This document shows positions 46,000-57,599 of a stretch of DNA of 64,000 bases, in pieces. Source of the DNA: Malaya genurostris (taxonomy: Eukaryota > Arthropoda > Insecta > Diptera > Culicidae); contig NC_080572.1 in NCBI RefSeq assembly GCF_030247185.1, forward strand, positions 249,361,070 through 249,425,069, written 5' to 3'. The position numbers and the translations under genes are program-made. Below the pieces are notes generated by a model. The model was given only the letters and a program-made list of their open reading frames with translations, searched no databases and was not told the origin of the DNA. Position 1 is the first letter of the stretch. Every line of letters starts with the position of its first letter.

Positions 46000-48900
46000 T
46001 CTTGAAGACTAATATGCTATGCAATACTTATGTACATTTTGAGGTTAGATTAATAGCATACTAATTCAGTGGAAATGTAATGCATTACTTCAATTAAAGA
46101 TAAAATTATTACCTTAAAAACAAGTTGAGCAGACTGGAATTGTACATAAGAATGAAACTGGAACAGAAGAAAACGTTCCAATTTTATTGTTTTGGACATT
46201 TCCAATGTCAAACTCAGATCTTGTAAACTTTGCCATTCTATTTTATTCGACATTTGAAACATGTTTTTAACTGTATTTCAAATTCAGGAATAGTATGTGA
46301 GTAATCCATCAATAATTATGACCTAGAAGTGTTAAATGCAGGTAAAAAGACGAAGACAGTCAGACGCTGTAATGGTTTTAGAGCGCATTTAGGAGATCGA
46401 CATTTCATATGAGTGTGGCTACATTAAACTAAAACCGAAGAAATCGTATTCCCAGCAAGGCGTTTTATCAATTCTAATCAATGTCAGTACCAATGTTAGA
46501 TTTGAAGTTTTTGTATGGCAGCCATTTTTTTACATATTTAAAACTAATGTAAAACTCGACACTAAACTAGACAAACATACGAGAAATGTCGGTCCAGTAA
46601 AATAGAACCACTGTTGAAATGTTTCTGGGGTTTTCCCAATTTTGTTTTATAATTTTCAGATTCAAATTCATGCTCTTAGTGTCACAGGGACACAAAAGTG
46701 TCAAGTTCCGCATCGGAATCTACACTAAAATAAAAAATTCACATTCGAATTACTTGAAAAATCACGTAAAATGGTTTCAAAAGTCAAAATGAATGGTTTA
46801 CGTGACGAAAATTAATGTTATTCTAATATCCCCTTAAATGAATAGTATCCTCATATACAATTTACGTGAATTGAGCAATCGTCAAATAATCTGAGTGAAT
46901 TTTCAGTGTGAAAAATTTGATCCTAAAAACGGTGAGCAGTAAATCCTTAAAGTGTAATTTGGAAATTCGCTAAAAAATTAATTCCAAGGTTATAAAGCAA
47001 ATATAATTATGATTTTGTTTTTAGCAAAATTTTTCAAGTTTGCAGGTTTTGTTAAACTAACCTAACAAACGATCCCACGGCAGCAATTGAATGTCATTAG
47101 CATTCAACTTCTGGTCCAGCTCCAGGTTGAGGTCTTGTTAGTTATTGACTACAAATCATAAACTTTCATATAGTAATTCTTAATTTTCTGAAATTATTAT
47201 TTTATGCAAAAACGTACGAAACTCACTGGTTTTCCTATAGGTAGTTAACTTTCAATTGAATATCTACAAAATATACGCATTTTTTTGTGAAATTCATTTT
47301 AATTACATGTAGCTCACACAATATTAAAAATAACAATTTTATCTATGAAACACGTAACTCTTATTGGATTATGCATTGACTAGCTTCTACAGGTCAGTCC
47401 ATTAAAAATTACGTGAGAATTAGGGTGAAAAATATTGACATAACTAGAACAATATGATGTTGCCAAGAGGTTTAAAGCTTTGCACAACAAATGGCTGCAA
47501 AAATGCAATATGATGGTGAATTCTAATTCTGACTGCACCAGAAAATGTGAAGCGAAAGTAGTCTTAGTAATGTGACATCAACTTCCTTCACGTTTCGTCT
47601 TCGACTCATCAGTGAACTGGCAGTTGCAATTGAACTGCCATTGTCACATAACAGTTCAACTTAAACCGCTAGAAAATAAAAACAAACATTGAAGCTAGAG
47701 TAAAAATTATTACAATTAAAATAAATACTACATTAAAACACAATAATGATTTCTTTGTATAGTATAGCTCGTAGCTGATTTAAATTTTAGCTTTGAAAAA
47801 TTAGTATATTAAGTAAAAAACTAATTAAATTATAGAAATTAACTGCAGAAAAGGAGGTGAAATTAGAATCGATTTCTCCTGTTTGGATGATATTTTGTAC
47901 ACGGCTTCAGTATGGCTAACCGTTTCTCACGAATGGAGAGGCCAGTTCGGCTCAAGACTATGGAAATGGTGTCCAGGAAGAAGTTCTAGAAAATCTATTG
48001 GGCACCTTGAAAAGTTATACGCTGAAAAAAGTCCAATGTTTCTTAAATAAGTATAAAACCAACCGAAACAAATAAATTGAAAGCCGAATCATAATATTTT
48101 TGCAATATTTCTATCTTAAACTAGTTATGAAACTCTACATCTGACGTAAATTTATCAGTGTCTTTTGTAAGACGAAAAAGTAGCAACTGAAACGATTTAA
48201 AAGCGTTCACAATCCTTCAAGTTTTTGACAAAAAGGCGGATGGACAATCTCACAGACACAACAGGAGAGCACAAATACGAATACGAAGCTGACATACTTC
48301 CTTCACCCTTCCGTATATCGTATTAGTTTTTGGTGTGAATTCTGAAACTTTTACTGCTTCTCTTCCAGAATTGAGAATTGTAATGGATGCATCTATACTA
48401 AAGTACAACTTGTTGACTACAATTATATTCTATCCTACAACTAAATAAAACGAAACAAATGATAGCAAAAAAATTCAACAATCAGTGTCATAGTAGTTTT
48501 TTTTGTAATTTATTCTACTCAGTAGAGGAAAACTTCCCATAATCTTTTGAGAATATTTCAATAGTTCTAAATAGAACCGATTTACGAAATTTGTCCGACG
48601 TTTACAACTGTTAAGAACTTTTTGCCATAATTTATGGAATTACCAGAACCAAAATTATGGACCAGGATTCATGAACGGGAACTGAATTCAACAACTAAAC
48701 TCGAAATAAGCCATAGACTCAGAATTCAGTTGGAAAATTCTGGTTCGGAATCCAAATCAAGAATGCAGTTAATGGATTTAGTTCTAGAATTATGAAACTG
48801 AACAGGTTTTTCGAATCCAAAAGTTACTAGACCTGAATTTTGAACTTGATTTCCGAACCAGAATAAAGGAACTGAATTCAGCTTCCAGTTGAAACTATGT

Positions 48901-51310
48901 TCATGAATTAAACTGCGCACTGCCAAGCGAATAATCCTATATAATCTTTCTTATTTTGAGATGGCTACGTAATTCACTAAAGCATCTGAGTTTTAAAAGC
49001 GGGATCGAGATAGGACCTCAAAAAATGGATGATGCAATTGGCCGTTGAAAATTCGGATGCTGGAAATTATCAATCATCAAGTTGGCTAGGAAATTATTTC
49101 GAACGAGTTGGCTAAGGCTGGTACCACGAATGAAAGATCCAGCTCTATCACTGTCAACTAGTTGGATAAAGCACAGGATTCGTTCTAGGGCTGCATCCAG
49201 CTACTGGTACAGCTTGCAAACTTGTTTTCAGACGACAGCATTTTTATGAGATTTGAATCTGAAAATGTCAAAATGTCTATTGTATTTCGTCAAGCATCAT
49301 TGCAGGATTCTGGTCAGAGCTCTGTCTGGACATTGAAAACTCCACCATCACATGGCTACTATTCAGTGTGTTGAGTTTTATTTTAGTGATTCGTATGAAT
49401 GCGATTACGGTATTTCATAGCATCCACTGTCCCGCATTGACTTCACTATGTATCCGGGTTATCGGTTCAATTTGTGTATGGTGAGCTGAAATTGAAGGAT
49501 ATTCTATAGTTTCTCACCCGATATGGTAAATTCCTGGAGCGCATGAATCCCTTCTGTTTCTACCCTAAAAAGTTTTAGCAGATTGTTTGGCATACCTTAT
49601 GGGGTGTCGAATTTACTTCTGTTCATACTTGCGAATCGTTCGGCATTCTTCCAGTAAAGCAGAATGATGTCATTTTTGTAAAATCTCGAAATCCTCTTGG
49701 AGGTTGGAGGTTTTATTAAATGTGCATTTGGCACCTGCAGAACTTTCAGCATCCTTTCATGGATGCAGAACGATTTATTTCTTTTTGTTTTGTGCTATTT
49801 TCCCACCTCACCCACTTCACATTTCCCTTCCATGGTCCTTTTATCCTTCTCTTTCCATCAGGAAAATGATGAGAAGCCACGGCAAGGCACAAATTTCCAA
49901 ATAACTGGGGGAACGTGCCACCTGAGCCAATTAGTTCTGACAGTTATCTCTGAGAAAAGTGAGTGCACATTTTGTGGCGTTTTGAAAGTCGGTTCAACTC
50001 CGAGAAAACTGGTATTATCTCGACAAAAATTTGTTTGCAAAAAATCGACTTTGGGACTTTGGACTTTGCCTGAAACGTCGAGATCTGGTGCAATCTTGAA
50101 AAATATTCATCTGCGAAATTTTGCCAACTAAGCCAAAAAAGATTTCATTAGTATGGCTTCACCTAAGGCTAGACAAATTCGAAAAAAAAACTAAATGTGT
50201 AGCATTTCTTAAGTTCAAATTTGCGAAAAATACACCTCAGAGGCTGAACTCGAGCATGCAAACCATTTCTTTCCCGTAAAATTGTTTATATGAATTATGG
50301 CGTGGATGGCAAAGTAGAAGTGAAGATAGACATAAGATGTGGTGTGTGTGTTGATTTTCTGTTCGATGTGTTTCCTTAGGAATAGGACTATAATTGAATG
50401 CTGTGGTGGCCAAGTAAAGCGAAGCATGCTTGGTTCTTCTAGTGAATTAGGCTATCCTTTTATGTGTTTGCATTTGCAGGATAGTTTAATTGGTAAATCA
50501 ATATTCCCGGTTAGGAGTTAGCTACGGGTTGTAGTCCCGTCCCGTTCATAACGTAGCTGCATTCACATGTCATTTTTTCAATCTGTTTTCCCTGTTCGAT
50601 ACTAACTCAAAACGGCTCTACATCAGAGTTGCCATTTTAAACTCTGTGTTTCAACTTAAAAAGTAAATTTCCAACTTTTGGTACACGTGGTTTATGAACG
50701 GTCCCTTATAGATTATCATTTAATGCTTTTTAGGGTCATATGGTAACAACATCAACCTGTTTCAGGGGACATTAGCGCACTCTTTTATTGAGTGAAAAGT
50801 TGGGCCTGCTTAATTTCCGTCGCCAGAAAACAAGCTCATATTCTTCGATTGATCTAGGAATAACAATCTCATAAAAAATAGGATTTTTGAATTCATTGGT
50901 TTTTGTGATATTGTGCTTACCCCTTATGAATTCCAACAAAAATTGTTTTTGGATTGGAGTTGTACAATCTAAAATTTGCACAAAAATAAAGCATGAACTA
51001 CTACTCGGTGCTAGATTAACGGAAAGATATCACCACACCTCTAAAAAAATAAACGATAGGGGTTATTTTCTTCGAAAATGATTTGTTTTATTTCGCTTTC
51101 GCCTGACCATCACTTAAACGAGTTGCTAGAGTTGCTAGCTGCTAGACTGATGAGCCGAAGGCAAATCGTGAAGAAATTGAAATAAAATGAGTTACAATTA
51201 ATAAGGCTAAGAGTGCCGAATTTCTTGAAAAAATACTACATGTTAGATGTGCAACTTGGTTCAACATGAGACAAACATAAAGTAAAATCCATGAAAACAA
51301 TGCAAGAAAA
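46000..51310. other. Long stretch without a recognised gene
   Basis: AT-rich DNA with scattered repeats: a MITE-like unit (46723-46908), a zone with recurring GAATTCAG/CTGAATTC motifs (48660-48900), and a fragment near 50080 ('acgtcgagatctggtgcaatct') that matches 58737. A 144-codon plus-strand open frame (49697-50131) overlaps that repeat and has no known domain. It may be intronic if the 44-46 kb leader is real. Confidence 0.4.
46723..46908. mobile_element. MITE-like unit with ACACT ends
   Basis: Left CACTAAAATAAAAAATTCAC and right GTGAATTTTCAGTG are imperfect inverted repeats of about 186 bp total. The left flank is TA and the right flank TG. Interior palindromic 'tacgtga'/'tcacgta' motifs. 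Confidence 0.4.
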
Positions 51311-51318
51311 CTGTTAAG

Positions 51319-51518
51319 TACGATTCAGACGGTCCAATTCCTTCCGTCACCGAAACGGCAGCGTTCGTCAAAATTAGTCTAATACTTTCTTTACAGGAAC
51401 GAGCCTGCCGTCAGAACGTTCCGTAACGGTGACGTTGTGTGTGAATGTCTCCATAAGAATGAATTCAACTAATTTTGACGGTGACGGAGGTTGACTGTGA
51501 CGGGCTGTCTGAATCGTA
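51319..51518. mobile_element. 200-bp MITE, TACGATTCAGAC TIRs
   Basis: Left TACGATTCAGACGGTCC and right GGGCTGTCTGAATCGTA are inverted repeats. Further inward 'tccgtcacc' pairs with 'ggtgacgga'. No ORF. The target duplication is unclear. Confidence 0.65.
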
Positions 51519-51540
51519 TTTTACGGAGTTCATTTTATGG

Positions 51541-51806
51541 CGTTTTCGTTTTTAATTTGCACTACACCGGTGCAGTGCTACACGGAGGCATGAATAAACG
51601 AACAAAAATGACGAAAACATAAACAGTAACCATGGACTACCATAAACGATTCCATTGCACAGAGCTACACCATACTTTTGATGAGTGCTACACCAGTGGT
51701 GTCGGTGCAGAAAAAGTGTAGCACTGGTGTAGTTCAATTGGCAAAAACGAACGATTTCAGTGCCACCTTACCTACACCGGTGTAGTGCAATTTAAAAACG
51801 AAAACG
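51541..51806. mobile_element. 266-bp MITE, CGTTTTCG TIRs
   Basis: Left CGTTTTCGTTTTTAATTTGC plus ACTACACCGGTG matches, inverted, CACCGGTGTAGTGC plus AATTTAAAAACGAAAACG. The TIR is over 30 bp with few mismatches. The interior has more CACCAGTGGTG-type palindromes. No ORF. Confidence 0.75.
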
Positions 51807-51831
51807 ACATTAGACGTCACGATAGATAAAA

Positions 51832-52162
51832 AGCTGCCCTTACACGAGACAATATTATTGTCAATACAAGGAGTATTGTCAATACTTTTGATCGTGTAAT
51901 GGAAACTTCATTGGATTGACGAAAATATTGTCAAAAAAATCAAAACTGCTCATCAATCCAACAATACTTTCTCTCCAGAGAGAAACTGTTAAATATGTGC
52001 AATAATCTCTTATCTCTATATTTTAATATTCATTTGCAATATTTTAAGCTCCAAACGCTTGATTTTCTCGAAAAATGCGGACTCCAGTTACCAAGTCAAT
52101 TGGATTGACGGTATTGACAATACTTTGGATTGACAATAATATTGTCACGTGTAAGGGCTGCT
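51832..52162. mobile_element. MITE family A, long member (331 bp, TSD AAA)
   Basis: The ends AGCTGCCCTTACACGAGAC and GTCACGTGTAAGGGCTGCT share the outer 16 bp with the short family A copies (AGCGGCCCTTACACGA), and the 3-bp flank is AAA on both sides. Subterminal AATATTATTGTCAATA pairs with its inverse near 52130. The interior is unrelated to the short copies. Confidence 0.75.
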
Positions 52163-52459
52163 AAAAACTGGAGAAATGCTAATCAAATTGAAATAATAGC
52201 AGGCTGAGTAGGCTGTTCAAATTTGGTTATTTGGTAGGAAGGAACGTTGAAAACTGATTTGCAGAACGAAACTCTTTTTTAAGCTACTAACCGAGAATCT
52301 TTTCTCAAGTATTAATTTTGTTTTTTCCATTTATACAGTGCTAGCGGTGCTTTTGAAAAAAAAAATGTTCCAAACCATTCTGTTTCGTAAGAAAAAATTG
52401 TTCTAAACAGTAAAGTACCAATGTTGAATAGTTATTGAAAAGTGATTGCAACAGTTAAA

Positions 52460-52843
52460 ATGTCCAAAACGATTGAAACGCGGCTGCAGAGTAACGAAGT
52501 CCGCATCCCGAAGAAGACGGGATTCGATGTGTCTTCGTCGGCGGCACCGTGTCAGTACTTCAAGAGTTCCTTCGCACGCTCGCTATCCTTCAGCCAGGGT
52601 GGCGGCGGGAGCGGAACAGCTCAATACGCTGCGGCTGGAGAACATTTTACCCGATCGTTGGACTTCGAGGTAAACTTCGGGCTGTCCACTATTCCGGATA
52701 TGGGTTCTTCGCAAGCCTCGACACCATCTGCCTCGCCTGTTTACGATCCGGACCGCGAGGACGACAAAGCAAAACTGGCAAATGGGATCGCCAACAGTAA
52801 CGGTGGGGTCGTCAAGACGCTGTGGAGCTACGCTAAAATTTCG
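52460..52843 (+). CDS. First coding exon of a long gene, product unknown
   Basis: An exon of 128 codons from ATG 52460 (AAAATGTCC context) to a strong donor TCG|GTGAGT, phase 0. It begins MSKTIETRLQSNEVRIPKKT and continues with Ser/Gly-rich sequence (SFARSLSFSQGGGGSG, SLDFEVNFGLSTIPDMGSSQ), then DPDREDDKAKLANGIANSN and VKTLWSYAKIS. It has no signal peptide, so it is probably cytoplasmic. GC-rich codon use contrasts with the AT-rich flanks and supports coding. It joins in frame to the exon at 59893. I do not recognise the family. Confidence 0.7.
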
Positions 52844-54210
52844 GTGAGTTATTACATTTCTAATTAAAAAATTTCGAAATCCCATTCAGAAGAAACATTG
52901 ATCGACCGTAGCAAGATAATGGCACTCTCGACCCATTTTGAAACGTGCATAACATCCCAGAGAGCTTGTCCGTGCCGCAAACACAAAACATCAGATCGCA
53001 TACCGTCCGATGGCCCGAGTGGCCGATTTGTTAGTGTCAATCAGTTCAAATAACACCAACGATAATGTTTCGACACCTCAAATATCCGAACGGAAATAGA
53101 AGAATTAATCAACTGATCATCTGCGTGCTCTGCCAATGATAGTCAAAACAATGCACCAGCACCCAGAGCGTTGTTTGGTTAGTGGGATGGTGCTGATGGC
53201 AAAGAAAGTATTTCTCGATGAATCGGCATTCGAATCTTGTCGGGGTCGATTATGGCCAAGAAACCAACCAAGTAAGCAATTAAGTCCGACCATAGAAGCG
53301 TATATGTGCAGTGAAATGCATAGCGCATCGGATCGCGAATCCCAAACCGCTGAATGAAGGAACGAAAATTTATTACTCATAAAATCAGTGGCATGAAGGC
53401 ATGTAGTCAGTCGGTTAAGCAGCGGCCAATAATCGCACGCACGATCCTAGGGAAGCGGAAAGAATGACAGCTCTCTGCTTGCATTTGGGTCCTTGCTCCG
53501 ACCGACAGCTGACGGTGGTAGTGCGCGTGTGATGACACGTTCCTCGGCACGCTATTTTTCCAAACGCATTACTTTCCGGCTGATTCTGCTGCCGTTTGCT
53601 TCTGCTGCCGATGGTGGACTTTTGACCGGAGGTTATTTTTAGTCCTCCGAACTGCGTTCGTGTCTGCTCCGGTTTGGACTGAGCAGGCCACCTTCATAGT
53701 GCACTACGCTGCTGTTGTGGGCCGTGTCATTCCGTACTTCACGGCGCGGCAGATCGCACGGTCGTCCTCGCAGGGAAATTGCATATTTCTATTTTTAATT
53801 GGTGTGCGGGATCGGGCTTTGGCGCGCAATCGTTGCCAGATCATATTCACCTGTCTAGTGCGGGAATGTTGAGAATGCTGCTGAACCGAGTAGTACAATG
53901 TATCAAAGTTTTCATGAATTAATTAAAGTGTTGATTGATGGTCCGCAACGTCGTAGCTACGCTAACTAGTTTCAATATGCGAGGATACTGATATTTGAGA
54001 TTTGGTCCGATACATTGTGGCCAAGCTTATATTTATTCGAGCTTTAAGATTTCAGATGCGTACCGAAAATATTAGTCATGCGGTCGTCGACAACTAAAAA
54101 AAACCTTTTGACATAAACTACTGTTTCAAGTATGATTGTCCCATACATATATAGGAAGTTCCATAGAATATGGGTCAATTATGCGTAGAACGGCAGCAAA
54201 CCACAGTGGT

Positions 54211-54970
54211 TTGAATCGACAAAAACGTGAACTCAATTCTCTACCTGCTAAACCGTTGATCCGATATACATAGTTCCTTTGGAGAACTCATTCACAAAAA
54301 GATACCTCGTGATTTGATCACAATAAAAAATGTGCAAAGCCTACTACGATAAAAGTTCATTTCAACAACTTTTTTCCCTTAAGAGATAGAAAAACGATGT
54401 CTTCGATTCGATATTTCGTTGTCTTATTTACACAATTTGAAAGGGCCACGTTACGCACTTCGTAGCTTTATATTACTTGATTTAAGCTTTCCAAAAAGTA
54501 TATGTATGTGCCTTTTGGTCTGCGACCCTGCTTCCTAGTAGTAGTTAAAGTTAGTGTATATAAAAGTTTAAATGTTAAATAACTTTTTAGGGAAAAGGCC
54601 AAATCGTGCACAGTCTTCAATAAAAATATGTAATTTTATGTTTTTAGTAATTGTCTCAAACATAGTAGATACAGAAAATAATTGCGAAAAAAGTTATGTA
54701 CAAAAAATTGATTCTAAGTGGTTTCAAACGAAAATGCTTCATATATCCGAAACCTTATGCGTGACCTATAGCTTCTTCGGCAAAGTTTTTTCTCGTTAGA
54801 AGTTCTAAAATTTTGTAGAAGATATCATTTTTCTATCTCTTAGGGGAATAAAGTTGTTGAAATGAATTTTTATCTTAGTAGGCTTTGCACATTTTATTAA
54901 TTGTGATCAAATCACGAGGTATATTTTTGTGAATGAGTTGAGCAGCTTTTTTGTCAATTCAAACCAATGT
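54211..54970. repeat. Long imperfect inverted repeat, possible foldback
   Basis: The left arm of about 200 bp (54211-54410) is mirrored by the right arm (about 54810-54970). Landmarks are CACAATAAAAAATGTGCAAA facing TTTGCACATTTTATTAATTG, 'cctcgtgatttgatcac' facing 'gtgatcaaatcacgagg', and 'ctttttgtgaatgag' facing 'ctcattcacaaaaa'. The unpaired centre is about 400 bp. No ORF or clear target duplication was found. Confidence 0.7.
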
Positions 54971-55974
54971 GTAAACGTATGATGAAAGATATTTCAACGA
55001 CTTTTGCGTATAAATACAAGATGAGCTCAAAATTACCCTCCCGTGGTTGATGGGCTTGACGGTATTGCAAACATCATCAGATACAATCAATATGCGTTAC
55101 AATTTGATAAAGATATGTGTTACAGTTTTTAGCTTCGTTATTGAATTAAATGAATAAGATATGGAACGACTTGAATAAGATGTTGATTGTATTACGCTCC
55201 AACATCCGGGGTTGGAGAGGCTGGTAGGGCTTAACCGAGTCCTTTTTTTACATTTTCATACTACTGGCTCTTATTACCAGAAGTGAAGTGGAAATTAAGT
55301 GGAATGAATATGTCCCAATTGAGTTTCACACGATGGTAGCAGATGAACAAGTTCATCTTTGACGTTTATTGATGGTTTATGTACTATAGAATATAGTGGA
55401 ATGAGATGTAATATTGTGAAATAGAATAAAATAATATAGACTGAACAAGTGAGCAAACCAACCTATAGCCGTCAAACGATGTTCATCCAGTTTATTTTGT
55501 AAGGATGTCTAATGGGTGAGTTGATGTGTGAGTGAAATGTACGAGGAAGTGCATTTAAGAATGGTAATAAAGGTCACCGTTTCAGCTCAGGACTAACGAT
55601 CGACCAATAGTAGAGATAAAAGTAGGGTAACCGTACCCTCTTTATCTCACCTCCATTAGTCATCTCATATACGAAAATCATTAGAGTGAGATCTGTTGTT
55701 TCTGTTTGATAGATTGACTTCTAGAGTGAGATAAAATTAGGAGCATTCGCGTCGCTATAATATCAGTATTGAACCATTTTCGAACTACTTTTTCTGCGGT
55801 ATAACTTCACAAAGCAAAGATATTGTTTTGTTTTTAGATTTTTTCATAATTCATTGATTGAAAGTCGACGCGGATTCATTGGTGATGGATCGCTGTCATG
55901 TCGAGACGTGATTGGAAAAGGCCGGGGCTTGGCTAGTTGAGCGTTCTTCCGTAAGTAAACCGGGAATAAGTTTA

Positions 55975-56400
55975 CATATGTATGTTTGCATGTATGTATG
56001 CATGTATGCAGGGCTTTTTTTTCATTTCACTCTAAGGGACACACTAATGCACAATTTTTTGTATCTCCTCCATTATGTTTTAGAGAAAATATTGGATGTT
56101 AAAAATTTCAACTTAAGTATGGTTGATGACGGAAAAACAGGGACGAAATCATCAAGATTGATATCAACATTATTCCGATTTGTTAGTCTGCCTAGATGAT
56201 GATCAAAGTCATTTACGAATTGATAAGTATGATAAGCTTAAAATGTCCAGATGAGTCAGAGTGATATTTTCGAAATTTCCTTTAGGGGCACTGCGTGTCC
56301 TCGCGTGCTTCCACAAAAACCCCTATATGTATGTATGTATGTATATATCTATTTATCTATCTATGTATATGTGTATGTATGTATGTGTGTATGTATATAT
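55975..56400. repeat. (ATGT)n-type microsatellites
   Basis: ATGTATGT-type runs at about 55977-56009 and 56327-56400, with imperfect TATC/TGTA units in the second. Confidence 0.8.
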
Positions 56401-57127
56401 GTTGGTATGTACAATATACATATTAAAAAAATAAAACAAAAAAATACACGATGATGACGAAAACAGCAACTAAATTCATAAGACACTAACATGAGCACGC
56501 TTATCAACAATTTTCAAAAATCTGTTTAAATCAACACCAAAAAATTTGACCAAGTGGGCACCATAGCCTAGGAATTACGTCTGGGTGTTGATTTGAAAAA
56601 GAAGCTGATAGAAGCAAATCTTATCAAGGGTCCAGTGTAGAACTGAAGCAAGGGACTGCTGCCATTGAGACTACTTAAAAAAAAGAAAAAAAAGAATACA
56701 AGATGAGCTCAAAATTCATCAGTCGCAACGACAGATAAGCTCTAGCGACCTGGGTTTTTTATGAGTTCCTCATTTTAAACCAATGAGCTTCAATAACCCG
56801 TTCTATGAAATGACCTTCTGCGAAATGACACTTTAAAATCATCACATATAGGAAAAAAATACACTTACAATGTATTTAGTTTGAGTTCTTATTAATTTGA
56901 AAACGTCAAATACAAGATTCCAAAATTCCAACCGAACAGTAACAAATATCAGTTGGTTACATAACTGCGCCGCTTTTACGTTATAATAGGCCCGGGGCAA
57001 GATTTTTGGTGTGCCCTTAGCTAACTGAATGTATTGTTTTTTTTGCTCGGTTGGTTCTGTCCGGGGCCTCCTAAGACCGTGAGCATGGGGAACTTGCCCC
57101 TATGTAAAAGCGGCCCTGCTACATAAT

Positions 57128-57281
57128 AGCGGCCCTTACACGAGAATTATTTTTGTCATTTTAATGATGACTAAGTAATGATGTATTTCAAATTTGATAG
57201 AAAACTCGTCATTGCTGCACTGCATTAAATTGATATTATTTTTTAGTAATGACATTTTCAATGACTCGTGTAAGGGCCGCT
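57128..57281. mobile_element. MITE family A, copy 4 (TSD AAT)
   Basis: AGCGGCCCTTACACGAGAAT at the left, ACTCGTGTAAGGGCCGCT at the right, flanked by AAT on both sides. 154 bp, same interior layout as copies 1-3. Confidence 0.85.
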
Positions 57282-57599
57282 AATCATTCTAATCATTCTG
57301 TCAGTATACTTAGGGTGGTCCTTGCACATAACCTAAAATTTTTTACAATCGAAGCTAAAGTTTAGAAGCACTAGTATTTAGCACTAGTCTTTAGTATTTC
57401 GTAGTATTTCTGTATACAATTGCAACATATCTTCAGGACCTTTTGTTTATTCAAATTCAAAAATTTCGATTTTGTTGAAGTTGAACAGCATCGGATTGCC
57501 TCAAATCGATTTTGACATGAAACCATTAAAGGGGGTAACGAGCTTTTTATCTAAAAATCAAATCACGTTTCTGTTTTAGATTCAATTCATACACAATGA

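Larger units (their letters stand above)
52844..57126 (+). other. First part of the 7-kb intron of the long gene
   Basis: Intronic DNA with a long inverted repeat (54211-54970) and (ATGT)n tracts (55975-56010, 56325-56400). Open frames at 53136-53357 and 53660-53872 lie in locally GC-richer DNA but show no domain or splice logic. Confidence 0.55.

Noticed and set aside
49697..50131. 144-codon plus-strand ORF
   Set aside because: Overlaps a dispersed repeat also present near 58737; no domain, and the first in-frame codon is not ATG.
50478..50550. tRNA-like sequence (TAGTTTAATTGGTAAATC with a GGGTTGTAGTCCC arm)
   Set aside because: A T-arm-like hairpin and a D-arm-like stretch exist, but the anticodon stem and acceptor stem do not pair properly. 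It may be a tRNA-derived repeat head or chance.
55975..56454. ORFs made of Met/Tyr/Val/Cys repeats
   Set aside because: They translate (ATGT)n microsatellites and are not real proteins.
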